64,000 nucleotides of DNA from Breviolum minutum Mf 1.05b.01 (lineage: Eukaryota; Sar; Dinophyceae; Suessiales; Symbiodiniaceae), in assembly GCA_000507305.1 (NCBI GenBank), contig DF239129.1:1-64000 (forward strand). The letters are read 5' to 3'. Each line of letters begins with the position of its first letter. The stretch's first letter is position 1. Positions 35,376 through 45,882 of the stretch are shown here, piece by piece. The notes under the pieces were generated by a model that saw only the letters and a program-made list of their open reading frames with translations, was not told where the DNA came from and searched no databases. The position numbers and the translations under genes are program-made.

Positions 35376-35663
35376 TAGATTCCTATTGGCTTAAAAGGAT
35401 TCCCTATGTTTTGTTACAAGTTCTGGGATGAACGTTTGAGGTTTTATGAATCTGAAACATCTTGATTCGACCTGAAAAAAATGAAGGAGGTCGATTTGTT
35501 TTTCGGAATTACAGCATTTTTTTTCTCAAAAAAAAACCTCTCTCTCTCTCTCTCTCTCTCTCTCGTCGTCTCTCTACCTACCTACCTACGACGTACGTAC
35601 GTCTCTACTCGTCGTGTGTGTGACGTACGGTACGTACGTACGTAGAACGGACGGTCGTCGAGA

Positions 35664-35762
35664 NNNNNNNNNNNNNNNNNNNNNNNNNNNNNNNNNNNNN
35701 NNNNNNNNNNNNNNNNNNNNNNNNNNNNNNNNNNNNNNNNNNNNNNNNNNNNNNNNNNNNNN
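35664..35762. other. Assembly gap (99 N) with low-quality edges
   Basis: The gap is flanked by (TC)n at 35541-35563 and (CT)n at 35880-35901, and by erratic ACGTACGT-rich sequence on both sides. This looks like poor consensus at a collapsed repeat. Confidence 0.9.
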
Positions 35763-36459
35763 TAACTTCGTTAGTTACGTTACCGTACGTAAAAAGTAAA
35801 AAGTAAGGAAGGGTACGGTACGTTAGTTTTTCGGTTTACGTTAACTACGACACTTTTACTTTTCTAAAACCTAAAACCTACTCTCTCTCTCTCTCTCTCT
35901 CCAGTTTGACTCGTCATCCCCAACCTGACAGGTTGCTCCATGCTGTGTGCAAGCGGTCAAGTTCAGAAGCGGCCTGAGAACGAATAACAGGCCAAAGTCG
36001 GGGTGACCAACCATCCAAGTGGCAAAAAGAAACACGTAGAAACACCATGGAAATTGGGGAAATGATCCAATCCGACTCATATTTTTCAGATTGGTTGAAC
36101 CCAACAAACTGGTATACAGGTATATACGGTATACATGTTAAAAATAACGCATCTTTGTCTTTTCGTAGTGATTGTCTGTCGGAAAGATGGTCCATGACTG
36201 ACGATTCAAAAAAGTGTTCGAACACTTGTGCGAGCTGAAAGGCCTCAAGAGGGTTCTCTTCACTAGAGTCGATAAACACATTAATATTTTCTGAACATGA
36301 ACAGATGAATAGATCAGTAGACACATAGACCTAGGTACATGGATGCAGAAACACAGATACATAATAGATAAATAGATAAATAGCTCTTATAGAAATAGAT
36401 CCTGTAGACACTCGACTAGATAAATAAATAGACAGGTAGACGGATGGATGGAAAGAACT

Positions 36460-36745
36460 GGAAAAAACTGGAATGATGTCGAATGAATTGGAATGAGTGG
36501 ATGAAGAAGTGAATGAGTGAATGAAATGAAATGAAACGAAACGAAATGAAATGAAACAAAACAGAATGGAATGGAATGGAATGAATGAATGAATGAGTGA
36601 GTGAATGCATTAATGAATGAAATGAAATGGAATGGAATGGAATGGGATGAAATGAAATGAAACGAAACGGAACGGAACGGAGCGGAACGGATGAATGAAT
36701 GGATGAATGAATGAATGAGTGAATGAATGAATGAATAAGCGAAAA
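36460..36745. repeat. GAATG/GAAAT pentanucleotide-rich satellite
   Basis: Degenerate tracts of GAATG, AATGA, GGAAT and GAAAC-type units. Long - strand frames through it (Ser/Phe/His/Ile-rich) are artefacts of the repeat. Confidence 0.85.
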
Positions 36746-37800
36746 ACACATTGAGAAAGAATTGAATATACGGATCAGTAGGATTTGTTGAAAAGACATA
36801 AGCAATGTAGACATATTATATAGTATTTTATTTTGTTTTATCAAACATACAAATCTGATTTTATTCTTGTATCTTAGCATGGACTTTTGGTATGGTTGTT
36901 CAGGCCGGCAAGTGTTGGTGTATCTCCGCGTGCCCGACAGTGCTGTGGTGTTGATCCAGCGGTCGAAGACCGTACCAAGCAATGAAAAAACGTTTTGAGA
37001 ATTTGAGAAAAACGTTTCTGAAAACAACAGGAAAAAAATCAAGAAAACCAATCCTTATTTTCTACAAAAACTTCATCATGCCACATGGCAACGGAATCGC
37101 AGAGTTTGGTGTTTGCTCAGTTTCACAGGTCGTGTTTGACCTCCCCAACCTCAACTGAAAAACGGTTGCAAGGTTCGTTCATCGATGAAGGGAGGAAAAC
37201 GAGGAAAAAGTTTCAACAAGAGGAACCGTTGAAGCAATTTTTTCCTCCGATCAAAAAGATGGGAATGGTTGATACCGCTATGTTGATTAGTGTTGAGGAA
37301 TGAGATTCAATATATATATATATATACACATATAAGTCTAGGGTTGCTGTACATCAACGTTTTCGAGGTTCAAAGGAGTTCTAACTTTCAGGTTGGTTCA
37401 CTCAAGGTTTCAGTGGACACTCCACCTGTTTTTTTGGCAGTTATTTGAGCTCAGCTTGCGCCAGGCTGCGTGTTGGGCATTGTCATTAGATGTACATTTG
37501 TCTTAGACAAATATGATGTGAGCAACATCTAAATCTATACTATAGAAATGGAAAGTCGACAAATATACTTTTTATTTATATAGGGTCGTGCCCTTGGATT
37601 TCAGACCATTTCAGAGAAACACTATTGGCAAATGGTTTTTGCTGTGGAAATGAGTGCGCAGACAGGTCACAAATCAAATAAAACTAGTCAATTCCATGCA
37701 TCCTTCCATTGATAGGCAGATGTGAAAACACGAAAACACACAAAGACTTTTTCAAAACATGCTAATGCTACACCCTCGACTCAACTTTTGACATGTGTAG

Positions 37801-40154
37801 ATGACAGTGTCAAAGTCCGAGACGGAGAAACTTGGTACAAAAATACCGTTTTTGGGAAATTGGTGGAAGGTGGAAATCGGGTGGATCACTTTTGGAGTTT
37901 TTCCAAGTGAGGATTTAGTTGCTTGGTGCCGCCCTGTTTGCCTGGGTACCTACCTTCTTGCGCTTAACACACGATTCGACTCATTAGACCTTGATTTTCA
38001 TTTTTTTTAAACACAACCTCCACGACTTATACCAGTGAAGGGGGGATTTTTCCGCCTTTTTTCTGTCCAGAAATTTGTTTTCCAAGGTCACATGATCAAG
38101 AAGAGGGGTGTGTGACGGCGTATTTGGATTCCCTTTTGAATGCTGGACTACCGGATTCTGAGTCTGACACAGAGCCTTGGCACAAAAAAAATGGCACCCC
38201 CCCAAAAAAGGGGGGACGAAACCTGAGGCACAAAAAGATTGGAAGTTTCCGATCTGATTGATTGATTGATGATGGCAAAAAATATTGGAAGTATTGAAAG
38301 AATCATGGCCGTTTCACAGTCATCTGATTGATGTTACCATGTTGGTTGTCTCTTCAGCGCCAAGGACAGTGACTCCACAGAAATCCCATCGAAGGTGAGG
38401 GGTGGAGAATTGATTCGAGTGGCCGCTGCCAGTAATCGATTCACATGGCACCATGATTCATGGTGCCCCCTGATGTGTGTTTGCAGCTAGGAGCCACAGT
38501 CAGCACTGGAATTGAAGTCCGAATCTGCAGCCTTGAAGCTGAAAGTTGACAGCCTACTGGGTTGCTTGGTGTTCAAGGGGGCTTTTGCCACTACGTTAGC
38601 GCGCTGGAAATATATCACATATCCATACATATCCATGATTCATATCATTGCCCCAGGCAATAAACCATGAAATTGCCAGAGCGCCAATTGCCGCTGAGCA
38701 CATGCTATTTTTGGAAGTCTTAGTCAGTTCTCAGTGCATAAGATGGACCGGGTGAGGATTTGACAAGCTACGTAGGGCAACAGGTACTAGACAAACTTCC
38801 TTTGGCTGCATAGATGCCTTGTCGCCCCAGGTTCGCTCTTTGGAGAGTCGATCGCATTGAAAGATGAAGATAGGGATTCTGTGAAGTCGGAGTCGGCGGT
38901 TGGTACTTCGAAAGAGCCACATGAAAAAGAAGATGCTTTGACAGTGGAAGGTGATCCCGATTGTGTTACTTGGAAGCAAAGAGATTTCCAGGTGAAATGA
39001 ACTCATAGAGTCATAGACTAAAACTGATCTCTTTTTCCACAAGGAGATCCTGAGCAGCGATGAAGATGCACCTGGCCACAAGGCGCCCGAAACCCCCGCG
39101 GAGGTTTCCCCCGCGTGGCAGCCGGAGGAGAAGGCGCTCTGCTCCTGGGTCCCGAGACCATCCGACCCACCCCCAAGGCCAACGCTCCCACCCGCAAGAC
39201 TCCCAGGGTCAAGGCTCCCACAGCCGAGCCATGTCCACAGTGATGTTAGGAAAACCGTCGAGGAGGTAGTGGAAGTATCTGGGTGCATGGCAAAGTTTTG
39301 ATTTTGTGACAGGAAATTCTAAGGCAGCTCCAAAAGATTTGGTATTTGCAGAGGTTTTGAATCCATAGTCATAGAGATGGCAGGAATAAGTTTGCTGACA
39401 GCATCTTCATTTTAGTTTTTGTTCTCACTTAGATGGTTTACGATAGTTCTTTTGAGGCAACTTTTTCAAGCATTGAGTCGTTGAGGCGAAGGATTTTCAT
39501 CCAGAGGACTTCTTCTTTCTAGCCAACACTTTAGTGGAGGAAAGGTTGGGTAGGTCGTTGCGCAACGACGACATCGAAATCTGTGACTCGCCTGGTCAAA
39601 AAGAGCTTCTGGTAAAGGAGTTGGAGATCAAGTTAACGATTCCCATAGAGGCATTGGCACCGGATGACACTGCCAAGCAGCTGTTGTCGGCTATGCTGGC
39701 CCTCCGCTTGCAGATGGGGACCAGTGCTGTCCCAACAGCCAAGGAGCCGGAGTCCATGCCGATGTCGAAGTCCAAGTTGAAGAAGTTGAAGTCCCAGAGG
39801 CCGAGCAGAAGTGCCGCCGAAGGACAGGCGGAGGTCAATGCCTTGCAACAAGACATTCTGCAGATCTTAAAGGGAATGGGAAGACTACCCCTCGGAGGTC
39901 TTGGCAATCAATTCGGAAGTCGGTTTTCATCACTGCGGAAGGAAGGCCATATTGAGATCAGAAAGTTCAGACAATGGCTCGAATCCATGCCAGGCGTATC
40001 AATTCATGGGAAGGTAGTGGACTATTCCAAGTCAAGCTCGAGCCGTGCCCGAACAGAAACGGGGGAAGGAACAGCGCCAGAAACCTTCCCAAAACGCGAT
40101 CCGCAGTGGAGAAAATTAATTGAGCAGTCCAGAAAAGTGCCACGGCGCTTCTGA
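37801..40154 (+). CDS. Acidic multi-exon protein with possible LOTUS/OST-HTH C-terminus
   Basis: Proposed exons: 37801-37906 (VKVRDGETWYKNTVFGKLVE), about 38071-38180 (VTAYLDSLLNAGLPDSESDT), 38358-38394 (AKDSDSTEIPSK), 38491-~38560 (EPQSALELKSESAALKLKVD), 38831-38991 (Glu/Asp-rich, ending CVTWKQRDFQ), 39044-39265 (EILSSDEDAPGHKAPETPAE, Pro-rich end) and 39540-40154 with TGA at 40152. Most junctions agree in phase. The final exon has a basic Lys-rich stretch, then ALQQDILQILKGMGRLPLGG, SSLRKEGHIEIRKFRQWLES and MPGVSIHGKVV. This helical pattern recalls LOTUS/OST-HTH domains, which act in RNA regulation. That domain call is inference. The protein ends WRKLIEQSRKVPRRF. Confidence 0.6.
38992..39043 (+). 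other. 52-base intron
   Basis: GTGAAA...CACAAG between two strongly coding exons in the same phase. It contains in-frame stops (TGA at once), so it must be removed. It is among the shortest clear introns in the window. Confidence 0.55.
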
Positions 40155-40784
40155 TTTTTGGGCGTTGCAACTTGGCTTTTTTGGTTTCCACTTTTGCTGG
40201 TTTGCATTGAGGTATGTATTTTTTTTGGCTGTTGATAAGGTATGTTTGTTTCTATACACTGACTAGCGTGTATGTACATTTAGATATTTGGTAGACTTCA
40301 GACTTGAATGCTAGTGCCTGTGGTCTCGAAAGGTCGCTAGTTCTGTCGGTTTCTGTCGAGGAACAGATGGAGATGATGTTTGCAGAGCCAAGACATGAGA
40401 TCTCCAGCGTCAGGGAAAAAAAGAAATAATCCTTCGTTCTGCAGTGACTTCAACAGATGCACCGCAGCTAAACAAAAAAAGATATCCAGCAATTTGCTGA
40501 ACTGCTGCCAAGTTTTGGGACATTTCCATGATTTCCTTGCAGGCATCTTTGAGTGCTCAAACCAGTCTTTTAATATTTTCTTAAATTGCGGAGCAGGTTT
40601 CGCTACCATGGCCAGGTATGTTCGCAAGGGCCTCTGTGTCACACTCTGTGTGAGTGAACTGTTCAAAGTCGTTGGTTGCGCAACCAATGGCGCGCTGATG
40701 CGTCATTTCTTTCGTTCGGAATTTGAAAATGCTGATGATATAATATACTGATGATATATATTTTCACGACATGGATTTCGCGAT

Positions 40785-40924
40785 GCGTCTGACTTCCAGG
40801 CTACAGTCAGCCATCAACGATTCTGGTGGCAAACTGATAACTGCACAGCTAAGGCCCAGGCCGTTGCTTGAGCGCCGTAGCTCTGGCAGTATTGCTGGCA
40901 TTTGTTGTGGGAAAGGGTGGACTG
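40785..40924 (+). CDS. Possible exon
   Basis: The frame reads LTSRLQSAINDSGGKLITAQ then LRPRPLLERRSSGSIAGICC and ends at GTGAGT (40925). The donor is good, the acceptor uncertain, and a second frame is partly open. An inverted-repeat element follows in the presumed intron. Confidence 0.35.
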
Positions 40925-40950
40925 GTGAGTTTGAGAAGATGTGTGTTTTG

Positions 40951-41062
40951 CATTGGATCTACCCCTCACCCAGGATGCTATATATAGGGATCTGTTGGCA
41001 AAAATGGAAGAATCCTCCTGGTGGTGACGATTGCATGCTGGGTGGGTACTGTAGATCCAATG
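40951..41062. mobile_element. Short inverted-repeat element
   Basis: CATTGGATCTAC at 40951-40962 and its exact reverse complement at 41051-41062 bound a 112-base element, 26 bases inside the intron that starts at 40925. Confidence 0.7.
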
Positions 41063-41272
41063 TAAACATCACCTTTAATGGCTTGAAATGATGGTAAGCT
41101 ATCCGTTTTTGTGATGTTTAGAAGGGAAATATAGATACATAGAACAAACCCAGTCTTTGGCCAAATGACAAGTCGAACTCGTGACAGCTTTGATGCTGGG
41201 CTCCTGACTTGACAGGTACTACTCTGCTCGGAGGTATGTCAGCAAGCTGGGGATGTGAAAGAACTAAACTGG

Positions 41273-41367
41273 GTGGTGGTTTCAAATATTTTCTTATTTT
41301 CACCCTTACCTGGGGAAATGATCCAATTTGATTAATATTTTTCAACTGGGTTGAAACCACCAACTAG
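41273..41367 (+). mobile_element. Introner-like element, family A
   Basis: It starts GTGGTGGTTTCAAAT and ends GGTTGAAACCACCAACTAG. TAAAC (41265-41269) and TAAAG (41368-41372) flank it, a near-identical 5-base pair in the same relative position as in other copies. The middle shares GGGGAAATGATCCAATTTG with the copy at 49.4 kb. Confidence 0.7.
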
Positions 41368-41788
41368 TAAAGATCTCAAAATTTTCCTTCTAAAAAGCTT
41401 GTGAAGTAGAGGTCGCTCAAAGTTTGTTGTATCGCTAAGTATTGGTCCTTGAAAACATCATTGGATTGCCAACCTTAGCCAATGTGCTCAGCATGAATTT
41501 TGTCCCAAGACGTAGCACCACGCAGAACCCCCGGGTTCTTAATGACCCCAATTCTCGTTTGTTTCTTCTTTTTTTTTGGACGAAGGCCTTGGTATCCTTC
41601 GTCGTTCCTCAACTCAGATCAGTCTGGAGCCAATCTTTTTGGTTCCATTTCAGGGGATAATTGGATGTAACCCCAAAAAAGAATCCCATCCAAGAACACC
41701 ACCGCGCAATCCAATTTAGGGGCCCACACTTACGTACGAAAAAGGGGTACACAAGTCATTGTCCCTTGACCCATGGGGAATTCCCCAG

Positions 41789-41878
41789 CTACCCCGGGGT
41801 GCTGAACTCACCAAGGCCGAGCTTGGCCGCACTCGTGCTAGTAGTCGAGCTTTTGAACAGGGCAAGGCTCGAAGTTGA
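41789..41878 (+). CDS. Possible terminal exon
   Basis: After TTCCCCAG the phase-0 frame reads LPRGAELTKAELGRTRASSR then AFEQGKARS and stops at TGA 41876-41878. The composition is coding-like. No upstream partner is clear. Confidence 0.35.
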   Translation, partial: LPRGAELTKAELGRTRASSRAFEQGKARS

Positions 41879-42134
41879 TTTCAATCTCCCAGATCATCCT
41901 TGAAGGATTCCATGGGAAATTCCATTGAAAAAGGCTGAAAAAAAGCTTATGTAGTACTACTGTAGTAGCTTAGATGTTGTAGAATTGCTTGATGTAGAGG
42001 GAGATGTTTTAACACTTGCGTGTGCTTTTTTGTCCATCTTCGAGTCTTTTCATCCGTTTTTGGTTTCTTTTCCTGTGTTTTCTTAGAAAGTCACCAGATG
42101 TTTTTGGGGTTTTCATCTCAACCAAACTTGACAG

Positions 42135-42620
42135 GTGAATCTCAACCTGGATGGTACTCTGGTGAAGTCCCGACATATGCCAGAGCCCATGTTGGAAGCC
42201 AATGAGGCCCATGTTTGCTTGGAAACATGCAGTTCAGTACGTAACGAAACATATCAATATACATATATATATATATATATATATTCCCCAACAGGATCAA
42301 AAACAAGGAGGAAAAAAATCCATCATAATGCACAAGAAAGATAAAAAAATCATGTACTGGGCCCTGGGCACTGAAAAAACCCGCAAGAAATCCATCAATT
42401 TGACCCCTGATTGCAATGAAATGGATCCACCTTTGTTTGAAGGCCACCACCTTAGCAATCCAAGATTGCTTGGATGAAGGCTGCTCTGTGGAGGCCTTTT
42501 TAGTGGGACGTTGCGTCGGTCCATCACGAGAGTTGTTGGCATCAGGCCCTAATGGATTTGGATCAGAAATTGGCACGTGATGAAGCCAAGATCAAGGCGC
42601 GCAGTGATGCGTTGTTGTGT
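42135..42620 (+). CDS. Unrecognised gene, two exons
   Basis: Exon 42135-42236 lies between TTGACAG and GTACGT, is phase 0 at both ends, and reads VNLNLDGTLVKSRHMPEPML then EANEAHVCLETCSS. A second exon starts at 42546 after GGCATCAG, also phase 0, and reads ALMDLDQKLARDEAKIKARS then DALL. It remains open for another 70 codons, so its end is unclear. The second exon looks coiled-coil. Function unknown. Confidence 0.5.
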
Positions 42621-43169
42621 TTTTGGGGGTCATGTGTGGCAAATGATGAATCTGTGTGTTTGCTTCTTAAGCTATACCAGCTATACCAGCCATACATTTT
42701 CAGACAAACAAGAGTCGTTGAGCGTTTTTTTTCTTCACCTACTGTTGATTCATGCCATGCAACCAGAAATCCCATTCCCAACCAACCAGCATTTAAAGGA
42801 TGGTGCTGGGAGAAACCTTGGTTTTTATAACCTGGAGATTTCTTCCCTACCTGGAACCCTCCCTCAACTGATACCGTTCCAGGGCGCCCTGGTGCAGCTT
42901 CACGATATCCAAAGTGTCGAGTATTCTGAGGTGCTTTGGGGACCTCAAAAAAACTCCATTTTTTGGTAGGGAAAAAAATGACGACTTCCGTTTCACGCCA
43001 AACAAGTGACAGTTCAATGTGATGATTTAGATGACTGGGGCAAAATGTGTGTTTTTTTGGTTGGTAGATGAAGAAAGGCCTGAAATACCTAGAAATTGCA
43101 AACAACTTTTGGTTGATAAGTGAGCACGCAACAGATAGTATTCTGTAGGTATTCATATGTATTTGTAAG

Positions 43170-43790
43170 TTGGAAAAAGACATCGCCTGCTTCAATAAGG
43201 ACTCGGCAGAGCAGATCGCATGGCTGCGAAACTTTTTGGATCGCTGTGGTAGTTTGAGGCCAAACGAAAAATCGATTGAATCAATTGGGAAATGGAGTCT
43301 TCTTACCCTGGGTCTTCCTACCTGGATTCATCTTTGTTTTCAGTTTTCAGCATTTTGACTGGAGCTTTAAGGGTTTGGTATACTTCAGAGGCTGGGAAAT
43401 ACATGTTCTTGTCGACTTCCCACTCGAATTTTCAGTGCTCAGTTTCACAAACTTGTCACAGGGCACAGCTCATGGCTGTGAAAACCTTGGAGGTGGTGAA
43501 TGGTGAGTGGATTCTGTGGATTTTTTTTGGGATGTTTTTTTTTGATTGGTTGCTCAGTTGCTGATTCCTTTTTTGGAAGTTCCGCAAAAAAAAATGGCAG
43601 GGAAATCCTGTTGAGTTTTTCCAAAAAAGAAAAAACCCAAACATTTCTATGCAAAAACAGGTCCACTGGCCAGTTTTTTGGGGGTTGTTGAAGTCTTAAA
43701 CTCCCCGTGGCCTGCATGGAGAGGAGCCAGATTTTGCTTCGCAGATCATGCGAGCTGCGGCCGTGGCATTTGGTGGAGGCCACTTATATA
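43170..43790 (+). CDS. Unrecognised gene, three exons
   Basis: About 43170-43292 reads EKDIACFNKDSAEQIAWLRN then FLDRCGSLRPNEKSIESIGK. 43462-43502 reads AQLMAVKTLEVVN between CACAG and GTGAGT. 43745-43789 reads IMRAAAVAFGGGHLY after TTCGCAG. They may continue the gene beginning near 42135. No domain recognised. Confidence 0.4.
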
Positions 43791-44700
43791 GTTGCAGAGG
43801 GTTTTGGTCATGAAACATCGACATCGTTTTGATGTCAGATTCTTTTGGTGATGAATTTTATGTCCATGTTTTGTAAATTGTCATTCCAAATCATGATCTA
43901 TGATTGTTCTTTTTTTTGGGGGAGCTTCACCTTTGAAATTTTGACATTCTGGAAGAAGCTGCATCGACACGGCAGGCCGACATGGCGACTACCCAAGGGT
44001 TGGCGTGTCTCCGTATAGTTCCTAAATAGTTGGAGTCGGCTCTGCAATTTTGCATGGCTTCATAGGGTTTTTCTGACCCGAACATCAGCAGTTTCAAGTG
44101 GATGAAAGTGGATTACCGCCACTTTTTAAAGAGCAATTTGCAGTCCGATCTTAGTAGCTGCTGCTCATTTGTTCCAAGAAGTAGCAAAGAAATGCAAGTT
44201 TCAACCTTCCAGAGGAGCAAACATGACGTGACAAGCATCGAATCAGGTGGCAGTCAAAAAAAGACATAGTGCGTATACATGTCTGTAATATATATATATA
44301 TATATTTAAGGGCTACCGCCCATGCCGCCGACCCCTAATTAGGTTGACTAAAGACAAGTAAATGGCCACAGTAGGTGGACAAAATGGCCACAGTAGGTGG
44401 ACAAAAACCGTAGCGCAACCTATCCTAGACATAAAGACAAAAATGGAGCTGGATGCGAAAAGGCCAAACACCACCTAAATCCGAACCCAAAACGACAAAA
44501 AACGCTTCGTTCGCAACCCTTCCACCGGGTGTCGAAACTGCACCTTTGGAACCCCTCTAAAGACAAGGAAAAGGCCGCAGTAGGTGGACAAAAACCNCCA
44601 AACACAAAAAGGCACCTCCTAAGCAGCGGCTACAAATTCAACCTGGCCCAACCTCCAAAAACTTTCTAGGATGCAAAAAACAAAAAACGTGAAACGTGGC
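43791..44700. other. No convincing gene; contains a dispersed short repeat
   Basis: GGCCACAGTAGGTGGACAAAA occurs twice in tandem (about 44364-44405) and a near copy with the same left flank (AAAGACAAG...) lies at about 44562-44597. The frames through the 44.4-44.67 kb segment are not convincing. One base at 44597 is N. Confidence 0.5.
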
Positions 44701-44774
44701 GTGCGAGGTGTGGATACATGGATGGGATGTATCCCGTGGATGGACAAAAGCATGCATGGGCTGGCCACAGCTGC

Positions 44775-45311
44775 GGTGCTGTCAAAGACAATGCTTTGTT
44801 CTTCCCTTACGCCTCCCCCTCAGGCAAGGCAGAGGGGTCGGCGGATATACATGAGCCTGAATATCACAGCCTTTCACATGACTGGTTGACAGGAAATCGT
44901 ACAGACATTTATACCTCGTCATTTTTTGTTACATGGTAATATGGTACATGGCATTGTCAGGTGTCCATTGTTCAGAGTTGCTGGCTGGTTCAATTCCATT
45001 GACTTGGTGTTTTTTTGGCGCGCAGCTGAACTTTGCTTTCGATTTGGTGCACCACATCCCATTGAATTGGCAACCAAAATACAAAAAAAAGACTGATTCC
45101 AACAGGTGAACAGGTGAAAGCTCTCACCAAACAAAGTCCACAAGCTGAACCAAAACCCCGAGTTGGATCCAACAAGAACAACACAATAACAAATCTGCAG
45201 TGCCACATATGTTTTTTTCATCTGCCCTCTATTCAACATGGCATGACCGGCCATGAAAAGCCGTCATCGACGGCGGGAGGTGGGGAACCTTGGGTCCAAC
45301 TTCAAATCTGA
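44775..45311 (+). CDS. Protein ending in a CxxC...H...H finger
   Basis: The first stretch (about 44775-44884) reads GAVKDNALFFPYASPSGKAE then GSADIHEPEYHSLSHD. The last exon (about 45106-45311, TGA) reads EQVKALTKQSPQAEPKPRVG, then TITNLQCHICFFHLPSIQHG and MTGHEKPSSTAGGGEP. C-x2-C-x9-H-x5-H with a hydrophobic spacer resembles a U1/matrin-type C2H2 zinc finger, usually an RNA-binding or splicing-protein module. The phase between the two exons was not resolved, so linkage is inferred. Confidence 0.45.
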
Positions 45312-45739
45312 AATTCCATCATTTTCCTGCAACAAAAATTGCATGTTCAAAAGGTGTTTTCTTGGTGAAACACTTCTGTAGAGATTTGTATAGCTTGAAA
45401 AGATGGTGTACACCGACGGCTGGGCTGCCCGCCAGGGCGCTTGGATCGAAATTGAGCGATGTGTTGAGTGCGAATATCATCAGTATTGCACTTCTCACTC
45501 GGAGGCACCTGCATCAGCTGGGATACAGCCAAAACATGTTTCCACAAAAGGAGTAGTTCTGTGACACGTTGAAAAGGGTTTTTCTAGAAGTCTCAGGGTC
45601 ATCCTTCAGTGATTCATGGACACATGGACAGAAATCCTTTTCAGTCTGTCTTGTGGAGTGATGAAATTTAATCTGGGAGTATATATATATATATAGTATG
45701 ATTTGATAAGATCTGGTGCCAGTTGCTTCTCTTTACTTT

Positions 45740-45838
45740 CCTCCAGGGAATTAACTAATATCCCCTACCCAGCCGGCACTTTTGCGTCGATGTTTCCCAC
45801 CTTTTTCCCAGGTGGGCGATATGTTAGTTCCCTGGAGG
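45740..45838. mobile_element. Inverted-repeat element with ~21-base ends
   Basis: CCTCCAGGGAATTAACTAAT (from 45740) is mirrored by GATATGTTAGTTCCCTGGAGG (45818-45838) with two or three mismatches. The 99-base element lies in an apparent intron just before the exon at 45.88 kb. Confidence 0.75.
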
Positions 45839-45882
45839 TCAGCCCTCATTTCTAAACGTATTCCCCGGGCTGACAGGAAAAA

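Noticed and set aside
36387..37051. Open frame of 211 codons on the - strand, Ser/Phe/His/Ile-rich
   Set aside because: Mostly a reading of the GAATG/GAAAT pentanucleotide satellite.
38731..39288. 185-codon open frame on the - strand
   Set aside because: The + strand over the same bases reads as two acidic/Pro-rich exons in phase with strong splice signals; the - frame is a shadow.
40337..40687. 116-codon - strand frame overlapping a 123-codon + frame
   Set aside because: Both are equally plausible by composition and neither has a domain or clear splice context, so neither was called.
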